In this document: positions 54,301 to 64,000 of the stretch, piece by piece
Layout of the letters: each line of letters begins with the position of its first letter
Position numbering within the stretch: position 1 is the first letter of the stretch
DNA from: Pterobdella sp. o SKG-2022
Taxonomy: Eukaryota; Annelida; Clitellata; Hirudinida; Piscicolidae
Length of the DNA stretch: 64,000 nucleotides
Assembly: GCA_964035795.1 (NCBI GenBank)
Contig: OZ038323.1
Location: 10,596,291-10,660,290, forward strand
Reading direction: 5' to 3'
Notes under the pieces: model-generated
Seen by the model: the letters and a program-made list of their open reading frames with translations, nothing else
Told to the model about the DNA's origin: nothing
Databases searched by the model: none
Program-made: the position numbers and the translations under genes

Positions 54301-57300
54301 CAAAACTCTTCACACAAAGAAAAATTTTGGAGAAAAAAACTTCAATTTAGAAACTGCAACAAAAGGAATAAAGAAAAAGTTCAAGCAGTCCATACTTGGA
54401 CTGTTCCTCTTGCACTATACCATTCAAACTCTCCCTAATTCAACAATATCTTGGCATAATATAATGACAGAATTATTATTCCAGCAATATTTTGTTCTGA
54501 GTGCAAATAAAAATTATTTTCATTGAATAATATTATTGTTTTTATTTTTATGAATAATTATGCTAATAAATAAGAATAATAATATAAATATTAATACTTT
54601 TATTATTATTATTATTTTGTTTTTTTTTGTTTTTTTTATTTTGGTGTTTCCAAGTATTTTTTTCAGCATGTCCATGTAGTTTAAAAAGTTAATTATTTTA
54701 AAGGACCTTCCACAACACTAACTACCAGAATCGATTAAGCCCGTGACGACAAACATTAGACGAACGTAATAAAACAATAAAAATAGTAATAAAAAAAAAA
54801 TACTAATAATAAAATAATAATAAAAACATAATAATAACAATAAATTATAAATAATAATACAACGACAAAATAATCATGAGATTTTTTTATTAGGAGCTGA
54901 TATAAGTAAAATTCAATAGTGATAGTTTTTTTTGAACAAAGAATATAAAGATAATGAAATAAGACTCAAACACACCCAAAAAACACCTCTGCATCCAATA
55001 TTTTTGAATACTGAACCCCATCAGTCCAACATTCAACAAAATTTTGTATAATCTAAACCACATTTTTTAACACATCCAACTTTTTTTCATTCAACCTCTT
55101 TTTTTTCAAAAGCTTTACCCTTTTTTGTCTTCTTACCTTAATCTTTTTTATCTTTTATTTCACTATTACCTGAATTTACCCTCCATTTATCCTTTTCTAC
55201 CTCTTACCATTTTTCGCCTTTCCCTCTCCTCTCACCTCTAGATAAATATGGGTACCCATCCACTTCTGATACTCTCCATACTGCAGGGGTTGATACACAC
55301 ATGCTGTCAAGGCCAGAGCTGCCATCACTGCCATCAACGTTAAGGCATACACTCCTCCTGTGAACCTTACTGGCCTAGTGAGGTGGGGTGGGTGGTGGTG
55401 AGAGTAGAGTGAGAGTGATGTGGGATAGGTGGGAAAGTGGGGTGAATGTTAACAAAAATAGAGATAATGATGGAAGATGACGGGAGTGTAAGAGTGTGGG
55501 TGGTGGTAAAAAAACGGTGATGGAAGGTGATGGTGTGTTTTATGATATGGTGTTGAGAGTTTATGTGAGTTTTAATGATGAAGGTAGATTCATTTCATCA
55601 AATAACATCATCTTACGGATTATATCAGAATATAATTGAAACAGTGTGCTACTGTAATCTCCACAAGATGAACCATTTAATAACTATCCTCCCGAAGCCA
55701 CCCACACTTCTAAGCCATGTTTTAGACTCTCCTGCTACTTATATCAGTAATATCATCTTAGTTTCAACTTTTTGTTCATAGCAATGTGGTTTTCACTTAA
55801 TTAACACGCAGTGATATAACATGGTGAACTTTCTATTTAGTTTATTACATATTGATTTTTTGTTTAAACTGCTTGAACGCATTATTTACTGATCTTGAAT
55901 TAGTGCTCAAATAAGGGGTTTGTTATTATGATGATGGAAGTAGAAGAATTGAGTGAAGATGAGGAGGATAACGAAGATGATGGGTACAAAAATGATGATG
56001 AGAACGAAGGTGATGATGAGAACGAAGATGATGATGGGGACAAAGATGATGATGAGAACGAAGGTGATGATGAGAACGAAGATGATGATGGGGACAAAGA
56101 TGATGAGAAAAATGAAGAAGAATAAGAAGTATATGATTCAGAAAATGATGATAGAGGTAATGATAGTGATGAAGACGAGGACGATGAGGAAAATGTACTG
56201 ATAGTGATGGTACGATGAGGATGGTTATTAGTTTGTGGCATGACTTGGAGCGATGAAACGGCTTAAACAAAAGGAATTTTTAGTGGGCATATTTGAAGTT
56301 CATTTCCTTTACAAAAAACAAAAAAGCTTTGAAAAATTTTGAAAGATTTTCAATTTGGTTTTACATAGCATCCAAAAAAAAGACGGTAAATAAAGATTTT
56401 AACCAGGATGGGATTTGAGCCTCGAGTTCATGAACTATTTTAAAGTTGTTCTGTCTTTAATATTTAGATCAATAAAAAGAATCATAATATAAAATAAAAG
56501 AGAACGACTTTATTTGAGCTCAAAAGATGGAAATTTTTAAAAATTGAACGTTAGTTATCTTTCTATTTTGAGGTTGAATTATCGAAAATTATAGCTTTTC
56601 ATGCTTGAAAAAATGAGTTAATAACCTTATTTTTGGCATACAATCCAAAAATAAACTCATTAAAAACACATTTGCCGTTTAAAAGTGGAATCGAATACAA
56701 AATTTGAAAATTGAACTCAAAAAAAAAAAAAAACAGAAAAGAAAGGGCAGAAATTAAATTAAAACCTCAAACCGATGTATCTAATGGCCATCTGCCTTCT
56801 AAAAAATATGGCGACAGATGTAAGCGGAAGCTAGCATTTGAAAAATTTCAAGGAGTGATATTAATACACAAGTTACACACGGTATTTATACAGATTCTAT
56901 TAGTTCAACGATAAAAATAATGAAATAATCAAAATAATAAAGATAATAATAAAAATAAAATTGAAGAAATTAAACAAAAGGTTTTATAAAAATTACTATG
57001 GTAGTTAAGGGATGTACACGGAGTTATACGTTAAAGTGCTTCTTAAACATCTTTCCAACTCAATAAATTTCGTTCATTTTCACCTCTCCTATTGATTTAG
57101 AAAATTTCTTTCTTCACGAAAATTTTTTTTTATTTTTTACTGTTTTTCTTTTAAATGTTTTTTTTGTTTCTTTTGGTCTAATGTTGGTTTTCAATTTTTG
57201 TTTCATTGAATTTTTTTACAGTTTTATTGTTGCATGCTTCATTTCTTCCGCTTCCAATTTTTATGGGTTTTTTTTTGAACTTTTTTGGTTTTACGAGTAA

Positions 57301-57924
57301 TAGCTTGCGTTTATAAACCCAAAAAAGAGCAAATTAAAACGAAGAATTGAGTGAAATAGTTAGAAAACCATAATAACTTAAATAAAATAGAAAATAAACC
57401 CAAAGTAACTAAATCATTTAATAACAAAAAAACTTGAAAAATTATTATCATCAAAACATAAACTCATTAGCGTTCATCCAATTTTCAAACTTGAGCTTAG
57501 CTTAAATTTAATATCCAAGATTTACTCAAAAAAAAAATAAACATTAAATTCACAAATAAACGATCAGAAGCCAAGTTTCAAACACAAATAACAGCCATCA
57601 GAAGCCAAGTTTCAAACACAAATAACAGCCATAAATACAGGTTTTTAAAGCACATTCAACTGGAACTTTCATAATTTTTGAAAGTAAATTACCTCAATAA
57701 AAAACAATAAACCCCCAAAATTCTCTAAAAAACCGTTATAAACACAGTAAATTGTCTTGCAAATAGCTTCATAAACACTTAAAATTTCTATAAATATTTT
57801 AAAACAATTGTGCATAGTTTAAACTATTGATAAACGCACAAAAACACCTCCAATTCTCAAACAAACGCCACAAACGAAAAAATTACTTAAAAACCAACCT
57901 ATAGATATCCGTTGATCTCGTCAT
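46639..57924 (-). CDS. Otopetrin-type proton channel
   Basis: Otopetrins are proton-selective membrane channels used in acid sensing and pH control. Seven exons on the minus strand: 57924-57899, 55374-55236, 50516-50384, 49513-49379, 49149-48986, 48485-48365, 47792-46639. Phases match throughout, giving 623 residues. Twelve membrane helices are visible, starting with RFTGGVYALTLMAVMAAL and GYTYIVGLLILFAIYAFL. Family signatures are FAHLIATNVC in helix 5 and, at the end, NLALFIVAIFEHERIHYN, WNVIIRLILPFHILFRF and SMASLTTIWKTTY. An acidic cytosolic loop (DENDDDYDKKDDE) lies between helices 6 and 7. The first exon (MTRSTDIY plus two bases) is the least certain part; it was chosen for its ATG, donor CTATAG|GTTGGT and phase. 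The introns are long and filled with simple repeats and G-rich tracts. Confidence 0.87.
51183..51359 (+). repeat. (TAA)n microsatellite with short CAA and TGA interruptions
   Basis: About 55 trinucleotide units inside the largest otopetrin intron. Poly-Asn, poly-Ile and poly-Tyr frames here are artefacts. Confidence 0.95.
51921..51995 (+). repeat. Dispersed repeat with GACGTC core, tandem pair
   Basis: Two units about 40 bases apart, each with GTTGACGTCA followed by (T/C)TATAATCATA and CGTTATTGTAT. They match the copy at 6381-6438. TTGACGTCA resembles a CRE/ATF site. Confidence 0.65.
52157..52262 (+). repeat. 21-bp minisatellite, about five copies
   Basis: Unit GATAACAATAATAATAATAA with one further T or A, repeated with a clean 21-base period, in the largest otopetrin intron. 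Confidence 0.9.
53777..53815 (+). mobile_element. Weak tRNA-like SINE remnant
   Basis: TAGCTGAACAG fits an A box. GGTTTTATGACC, 17 bases later, is a poor B box, and the spacing is shorter than in a tRNA. Kept only because two better examples occur in the window. Confidence 0.2.
55990..56105 (+). repeat. 54-bp tandem repeat encoding acidic frame
   Basis: Two copies of a 54-base unit (AGAACGAAGG at 56001 and 56055) built from GATGAT triplets. The plus-strand frame (DDENEGDDENEDDDGDKDD) is acidic, but no splice sites or conserved context support a gene. It lies in the first otopetrin intron. Confidence 0.8.
57565..57632 (+). repeat. 34-bp exact tandem duplication
   Basis: CAGAAGCCAAGTTTCAAACA plus fourteen more bases occurs twice in a row with period 34. 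It lies in the first otopetrin intron, about 270 bases from exon 1. Confidence 0.9.
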
Positions 57925-58210
57925 ACTTTCCGAAAATAAAAACGACCGTAAAACAATATTTATTTCCAAAAACTTCAATCACAAAGTTCTCCAATTACAA
58001 ATCATGTCTGGCAGTTAGCTTCAGTTTTAAAATAAATAGCAAGCAAGATACGTTAGATCGATCGATTGTTCGCAAGGTTAAATGGTTAGGCCAGGTAGTT
58101 AGTTATACTGTTGTACAGAGCTGTGTGCACTGCCTGCAATTAACGATGGTTTACAATATTTTAATATGGCGGTAGTTTATTAAACTGCTTATAAACAATA
58201 TTAAATACAC

Positions 58211-58248
<38 letters not shown>

Positions 58249-59139
58249 AGATGGGTATGATTAATTTCTCATCAAATCAAGCCAAACCAATATAGATAAC
58301 AATATTTATATATCAAGTTATTATTTGAGAGGACGATAAAATGGTTTTCAACAATTAATTATAAAACCTGAATATTAAAACTTTTATATATAAATAAATG
58401 TATAATTATCAGTAAATAATAATAAAACGAAAATTAATGCATGAACTATCAAATAAAATTAATGAATTTAAATCCAATAAAATAAAAAACAAAAACGATA
58501 ATAACAATAAAAAAAATAATAATAATAAAAATAAAACAAAAATTCAAATTCACGTGAGCAAATTAAACAAAATATTTAAAAGCAAAATTATGATTCGGTT
58601 CACTTTTCATCAAATGTTATTGTCTCATAGCGCTTAACGGATACTTTTAAATGGAGCAATACTTTTAACGATTTTGGCATAGAACTTAAAACAAAATTTT
58701 CACACAATGCACTACCACTTGCAAACATAATCTATAAATATCATTGTTAAATTTTCTGAAAATAACCTACAAATAACAAAAATAATCTTGAAGCGCTTCA
58801 TTGAAAATTAAAAATTATACTGAAATAATGATGATAAAGTATTAATAATAATAGTTTATGAAGTTGCAAATGGAATCGACAATTTATCAATGACAGGGTA
58901 AATGCCACTTTTTGGGCTTTTAACCACAGCTTGGAGAAGCTTCGAAAGGGACTTCTGGGCAGCTTAATGTATTGAATCGTTCTAAAAGCCTTATCATCAT
59001 CATCATCATCATCATCATAATCTTTTTATTTTTTTTATTTTTCTTCTTTATTTTTTTTTCTTCTTCTTCTCCTTCTCCTTCTTATTCTTCTCCTTCATCA
59101 TTGTTATAATAATCATCATCGTCTTCCTCTTCATCATCA
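57925..59139. other. Intergenic region upstream of otopetrin
   Basis: Expected to contain the otopetrin promoter and, near 59000-59139, the 3' end of the next minus-strand gene. Simple repeats present: (TTA)n at 58211-58245, (ATC)n at 58992-59018 and a TTC-rich tract after that. No exon seen. Confidence 0.5.
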
Positions 59140-59810
59140 TCAACCATGAGTGATGATATTGGGTAATTGATTTAAACCCTCATTTCTCCTCACATCTTCC
59201 CCATATTGACTTTCAACTTTAGTTCCATTAAACTCATCATCATTATCATCAACACCTCTTCCTCTCCCATCAAGACCATGTTGGTTTTTTCCATCTTTTT
59301 GAACTGCAAACTTTCCTATTTTGTTGTTGTTTTTTTCCATGTTTTCATTCATTTTGTTTTTTACGTCTTTTTTGAATTTTTTATTTTCTGAGTTTTTTTC
59401 CCGCCATCCGCAGCTCTTATTATTTTTCTTAGCCTCTACATCCGTCAGATTCTCGCATTTTTTTCTAGCATCGTTTTTCAAATCCTCGGTGTTGATTTTT
59501 TCTGAATATTTTATATTTCTTTTTTTTAAATCGTTCAAACAAACTATTTCTTCTGAAATGCAAAGCGGAAACAGAACGTCCAGGTCATGTGTCGCCATGT
59601 TAACTCTATTTAGTGTCTTTTTATTTTTATGATCTTTTCTAAAAGCAAACCATTTTCGAACTCCAGTGTATATTTTTTTTTTCAATGACACAAATGTTTT
59701 TCCTTCTTTCTTACATGCCACATCCTCGTCATAAACATTCGAATCTTTTCCTTTTCTTTTTTCATCACCACCAACATCATCTTTACCATCATCATCCTCA
59801 TTTTCACCAG

Positions 59811-59859
<49 letters not shown>

Positions 59860-62800
59860 TTTATCACTCTCTTCATTCTTACGGCAATCTTCACCATAAG
59901 CGTTGCAATTTGGGAGATTTCTTCCCTCTCGAATCACAGTCATCTCACAGTGATAAATACCTTCTTTATTAAACGTTTTATTACTTGCCACACTGCATCT
60001 ATGCAATATCCCCTCTTCCCCCATTCCATCCCCTCCATCATCATCATTATTATTTCTAATAAATTCTTCTCCACCTCCATAAATTCCTTTTTTTTCAGTT
60101 CTGAAAAATTTTTTTGTTTTGGAATTTCTATTGGCATTCCGCATCCCCTGAACCTTGCAACCATTTTTGAAAATGTAATTCTTTCCGGATGACTTTCTTC
60201 CTTTTTCATTTACTCTGCTATTAAAATTTTCTCCACTGCTTTTATTGCAGATTTTCTCTGGTAAAAATTTATTTTTATTTCCATGGTTTCCAGATATATG
60301 ACACTCACAACCTTCGACTTGTGAGTCAAGGAAGGTTGTTTTCCTATTAACAAGTCTGATTTTCCGTTTGAACTTCTTCTTATCATTACCACCATCATTA
60401 TCATCACTACCACCACCACCACAATTACAACCCTCATCATCACCACAACCCTTATAATCACTAACTTCTTCTTCTTCTTCTTCCTCATCCTCCTGTCCAG
60501 TCATGCTTTGCAGAGCATATTTGTTGTTAGAACAAAGTGCATTGTTGTTGCCGAAAAAAAATTCATTTGTAGTATAAGCTTCAAACTCTCCAACATTTTT
60601 AAAGGTTTTATTTTTTGTTTCATTTTTTTTATTATTGCTGTTATTATTGTTATTAATATTGTTGTTATTATTTTTATTAGTGCTGTTGTTTTCCCCGTTT
60701 GTTTTGTTTTTTTTTTTTTCATAATCTTTTCCTATCATTTTCAAAACAACTTTACGACAGGAGCTCAGTTCATTTATACAAGTCATTTTATCTCTTTCCC
60801 GGAATAAATTATCTTCTCCATTTTTATTTTTATTATTTTTCTCGTTTTTATTATTATTATTGTTATTGTTATTATTATTTACATTATAATCTCTTATAAT
60901 ATTCTCATTTGAGACGTTATCGGTGGAAGGTCCATTGTTTCCAATAATATTTTTTTGGTTTTTTCTATTGTTCGCCATATAAAAATCACTTGTGTCAGTT
61001 TGGTCTGCGGTCCTGATAACAGTTGTATGGGTGTAGTTTAAAGCCTCAGGCCCTTCCTTCGGACCCCTAATTGCTGAGCTTTTTTCATTCTTGTCTTCCT
61101 TTTTTTCAAAACTATCGCAATTAATATTATTTATGGAAAAATTTTTTCCATTATTGATTTTTCTTTTATTAGAAGCTACGGGATTGTTCTTTCGGAGTGA
61201 TTCGCCATGAACAAAATTGGCTGCATCTGTTTGGTTGTCTCGCTTTGTTGCCCTTCTTTGTTGGTCCCAGTCATTGTTTCTTTCTTTTTGACTGTGTTTT
61301 TGATTGTGATGAAGTTGTTGTTGATGGCTGTGTTGTTGGAGGTTTTTTTGGGAGTCGTATTGCTGTTGACGGTCTTGTTGATAGTTTTTGTTGTGTTGTA
61401 GTTGGTCGTGTTGATGGTTTTTGTTGTGTTGTAGTTGGTCGTGTTGTTGCAGCTGATGAGCTTGTTCCCGATTGAGTTGTAGGTTTTTCTTTGATAAATT
61501 ATATGCTGTTTCAGCTTGATGGAAAAGATCAGCACAAAACGAATGTTTCAAAGCTCGATGCTGATCAGAAAGCAAAATTGACGAAGGCGTTTTTTGATTT
61601 TTTTGCAAAGATTTGCGATTCAAATCACGGCCTGCTTGGCTACTACAACTATCATCAGCTTCGTGCTCCGAATCATTTTGAACTTCATGGAAATCCACAA
61701 AAATGTGTGACTGTAATAAATTGACAGTATCATTGATGGTTTCTTGATTGTGAGCTTGATGGTGGTGATGGTGGTTTTGGGGATTGGAATGATGATGAAG
61801 ATGGTGGTGTTGGTGGTCATGATGATAATGATTACCGAAGGTGTGTCGTTTAGAGGGAGATGAGTGGTCATCGTTGCCTTGAAGCCAGAAGTAATGCTTG
61901 GGACACAAATACAAATGATGCATGTTGTGTTGAGGGTTGTGTAGTTGGTTGTGTATTTGTTGTTGCAGATTATGCTGATTTTGATGGAAAAGTTGTTTCG
62001 AAGCGTTAACACATGCCTCGTTAGACTTTTTCACTTGCCCTCCCCGATTTTTCAAACGAATTTTTTGAATTTTTGTCCACACGTTTTTGACGAACGTGCT
62101 CGCATTAGCATTTGTATCATAACCACCAGACAAACCTTCAGAAGCGCAATCTACATTATTTTTAAAATTGCACGGGTATTTGTTTTCCTCATTATATTCT
62201 TTATCGTTGAAGTTGCCAGAGTCCCCATTAGTAAAACCACTATCAACGTTATAACAACTAGACGCTAGATCGCATTTATGGGTGTTTCCATTATTGTTTT
62301 TGTTAATGAAATTTTGTGAAAAATAATGGCTAGAGTTGTTCTGAAAGGAACAAACGTCAGAATTGATACGCTGGTGTGTAAAATCGTGCAGCAACACACT
62401 CTCTTTATTGTATTTATTATTATCAACAAGGTTTTGTGTTTTATCATAAAGGTTATTGCAGGAGAGGAGTTTTTTATTGCAGTTGTTGACGGGGCATAAA
62501 GAGCTTTGATGGCAAACGCCATGAGGATACTCAGCTAAATCTGTTTTTATTTTCGACATCGTCCTTTTGAATGTTCTTGATGGTGATACTGTTGAATGCT
62601 GCAAAGATGATGGGGGTTTTGGGGGTGGGGGGGAAGGTTGGAAAAGTGTCGGTTGTTGTAGGGGTGGAGGTGGGTTAGAATCAAAAGATGGACCGATAGA
62701 AATTATTTTTGAAAAAGTTGAGTTGTATGTAGCAGGATTGGAATGTGAAGAAAGGTTTAAAAGTTGCTTAGTGGTGTGTTGAGGAGTGCTGTCAAGAGCT

Positions 62801-63075
62801 TTATGGGCTAGAACATCTATATCGAAAAAAGCATCTGGAGACAAGGAAGTTTTAACAGTTGAGTTGTTTGTAGCGGTTGCGACCCAGTTTGTAGATTTGG
62901 GAGAGTGCGTTGGTTTGTTTATCTGTTGTTTGTAGCAGCAACGTGTCATCCTGTCACAAAAGTAAACTTCATACAAATCATTTTTTTGAATTTTAAAATG
63001 AAAAAAATTTTTTTTAAAACATTGTTTAGGAAATGTTTGTAAAAATTGAATTTTCAATTGTAGGTCGAAATTCAT
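59140..63075 (-). CDS. Very large low-complexity protein, unknown function
   Basis: A 1311-residue open frame in AT-rich DNA cannot be chance. No known domain is recognised. Features in order: a Pro/Ser region (PPPPLQQP, PPPPKPP), a Cys-containing block (CHQSSLCPVNNC), His/Gln-rich blocks with HHHH and QQQ, Asn runs, a Glu run then a Gly/Cys patch (CGDDEGCNCGGGG), a poly-Asp run of about 16, and a basic Lys/Asn C-terminus with VRKWFAFRKDHKNKKTLNRV. There is no signal peptide or clear membrane helix. The first about 42 residues look like translated intron. An acceptor TTTTGTGACAG at 62951-52 followed by G-ATG suggests the real exon begins at 62950, and an upstream exon at 63347-63488 fits its phase. 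A good donor GAT|GTGAGG at 59195/59196 could also continue it. Read as a nuclear or scaffold-like disordered protein only with caution. Confidence 0.55.
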
Positions 63076-63346
63076 TTGTCAAAAGTTTTAAATTTCAAAT
63101 GAAGAAATGAGTTAAAAATTTAGAAAATCAATACCAAAAAAACACAAAAACGACGGACAAAAGCTATACCATAACGAAAAACAATATTTTTACATAGAAT
63201 CTATCTATCATTCTATAAAACAAGAGCACTTTTTCAAAAAGATTGCCATCATTTCGTTTTCATCTATCTTCCACAGCGTGTTTTTAGCGTTCGAATGCGG
63301 CATTGCGAAATTTTTTCTGTAGGACATTCCCACCCAGTCCACCAAC

Positions 63347-63488
63347 CTTTTAATTAAGCTTCTAGCTATTCTAGTAGCTTTAATTAGTCTGTACAACTTG
63401 GACGTTGAATTTGTTGGAAAGTAAAACGCTTTAAATTCTGAAAGAGCTTTGTGTCGAGTATTAATGCACTTCTTATAAAGCTTAAATT
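63347..63488 (-). CDS. Possible upstream exon of the large low-complexity gene (partial)
   Basis: On the minus strand a strong polypyrimidine tract and acceptor (CTTCTTTTTTAAAAG) precede FKLYKKCINTRHKALSEFKA and, further on, KLYRLIKATRIARSLIK, a well-mixed charged sequence unlike surrounding DNA. Donor AAAAG|GTTGGT leaves phase 2, which fits the acceptor at 62951-52. The frame can also run on to a stop at 63208, so it might be the last exon of a different gene whose start is beyond the window. No family recognised. Confidence 0.3.
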
Positions 63489-64000
63489 CTTTTAAAAAAG
63501 AAGTAAAGAATGCAAAGTGAAAAAATTAAACAAAGACGAATGTTTGTGAAAAAAGACAGAGAAGAATGAAACTTTTTAAGTGTAATCGATTCTTGCTATT
63601 ACTGTACACGTGTTTTTGTACTTCATCTTAAACAGTGGCTCAAAATAATCTCCGCGTTGGAATCAATTTTGTACTGAGAGGCTCTTAATAAACATTTTAA
63701 AGTGTTTTTAAGTTAGTACTCTAAACATTTACCAAAAAAATTGAAAAAATAAATAATTTAAAAGATAAAACTACCTTTTTCTAAAACTTCAAAAACTTGT
63801 TTTGAAAACTCGTCACTAAATTGATACCAACTTAATCAATTTCAAGTCTCCTTGAGCCAAGTTATTATACACAAAGAAAGAATTTTCCTTTTGATGCAAC
63901 GCTATTATTTGTCTAATTAGCGATTCAATAAATAAAAGGTACAAAGAGAAGCAGCCAGGCTAATCTTCTTGCCTACAATCAATTGCACACTGCCATTTGT
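63489..64000. other. Window end, no feature supported
   Basis: AT-rich sequence, probably intron or upstream region of the minus-strand gene. No exon, repeat or RNA gene recognised. Confidence 0.4.

Noticed and set aside
55900..56270. Minus-strand Ser/His-rich frames
   Set aside because: Complement of GATGAT-rich repeats inside an intron; no conserved sequence or splice context.
60210..61535. Overlapping frames in other phases within the large low-complexity gene
   Set aside because: They share the same repetitive triplets and are shadows of the long minus-strand frame.

Overview
This window is nuclear DNA of an invertebrate animal. It is strongly AT-rich, has GT-AG introns (many donors read GTTTGT, GTTAGT or GTGAGT), and carries many microsatellites. 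The protein set and the Asn/Lys/His-rich low-complexity proteins suggest a lophotrochozoan. An AT-rich annelid such as a leech of the Helobdella type is my best guess, but this is inference and no species marker was seen. Exon models below were built by hand from splice sites, reading-frame phase and family alignment from memory. All phases close in the complete models.

Layout: 1-11.9 kb (+) holds the 3' part of a protocadherin-like cadherin with a terminal tail exon and two further phase-compatible tail exons. 13.8-16.7 kb (+) is the ribonucleotide reductase small subunit in ten exons, with a perfect 58-bp-arm palindrome in one intron. 16.9-19.0 kb (+) is a compact seven-exon gene whose C-terminus resembles the WASP-binding motif of WIP proteins. 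19.4-25.6 kb (-) is a 14-exon polypeptide GalNAc-transferase. 26.9-32.0 kb (+) is a 12-exon beta-catenin that stops before the last armadillo repeats. 32.5-36.5 kb (-) is an intronless, divergent anoctamin (TMEM16) with lysine-rich inserts. 36.7-46.0 kb (+) is splicing factor SF3A1 in 17 exons. One of its introns carries a decayed LINE embedded between two (ATCT)n tracts. 46.6-57.9 kb (-) is a seven-exon otopetrin proton channel with repeat-filled introns. 59.1-63.1 kb (-) is a very large low-complexity open frame of unknown function, probably with upstream exons.

The genes are unrelated housekeeping, signalling and membrane genes, not one pathway. Their arrangement alternates: beta-catenin/anoctamin and SF3A1/otopetrin converge tail to tail, and anoctamin/SF3A1 diverge from only 249 bp, which probably holds a shared promoter.

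The most interesting signals are the shortened beta-catenin, the anoctamin that seems to have lost its calcium site, complementary G/T-rich and A/C-rich ends in several introns, the large intronic palindrome, and a dispersed repeat that carries GACGTC palindromes.
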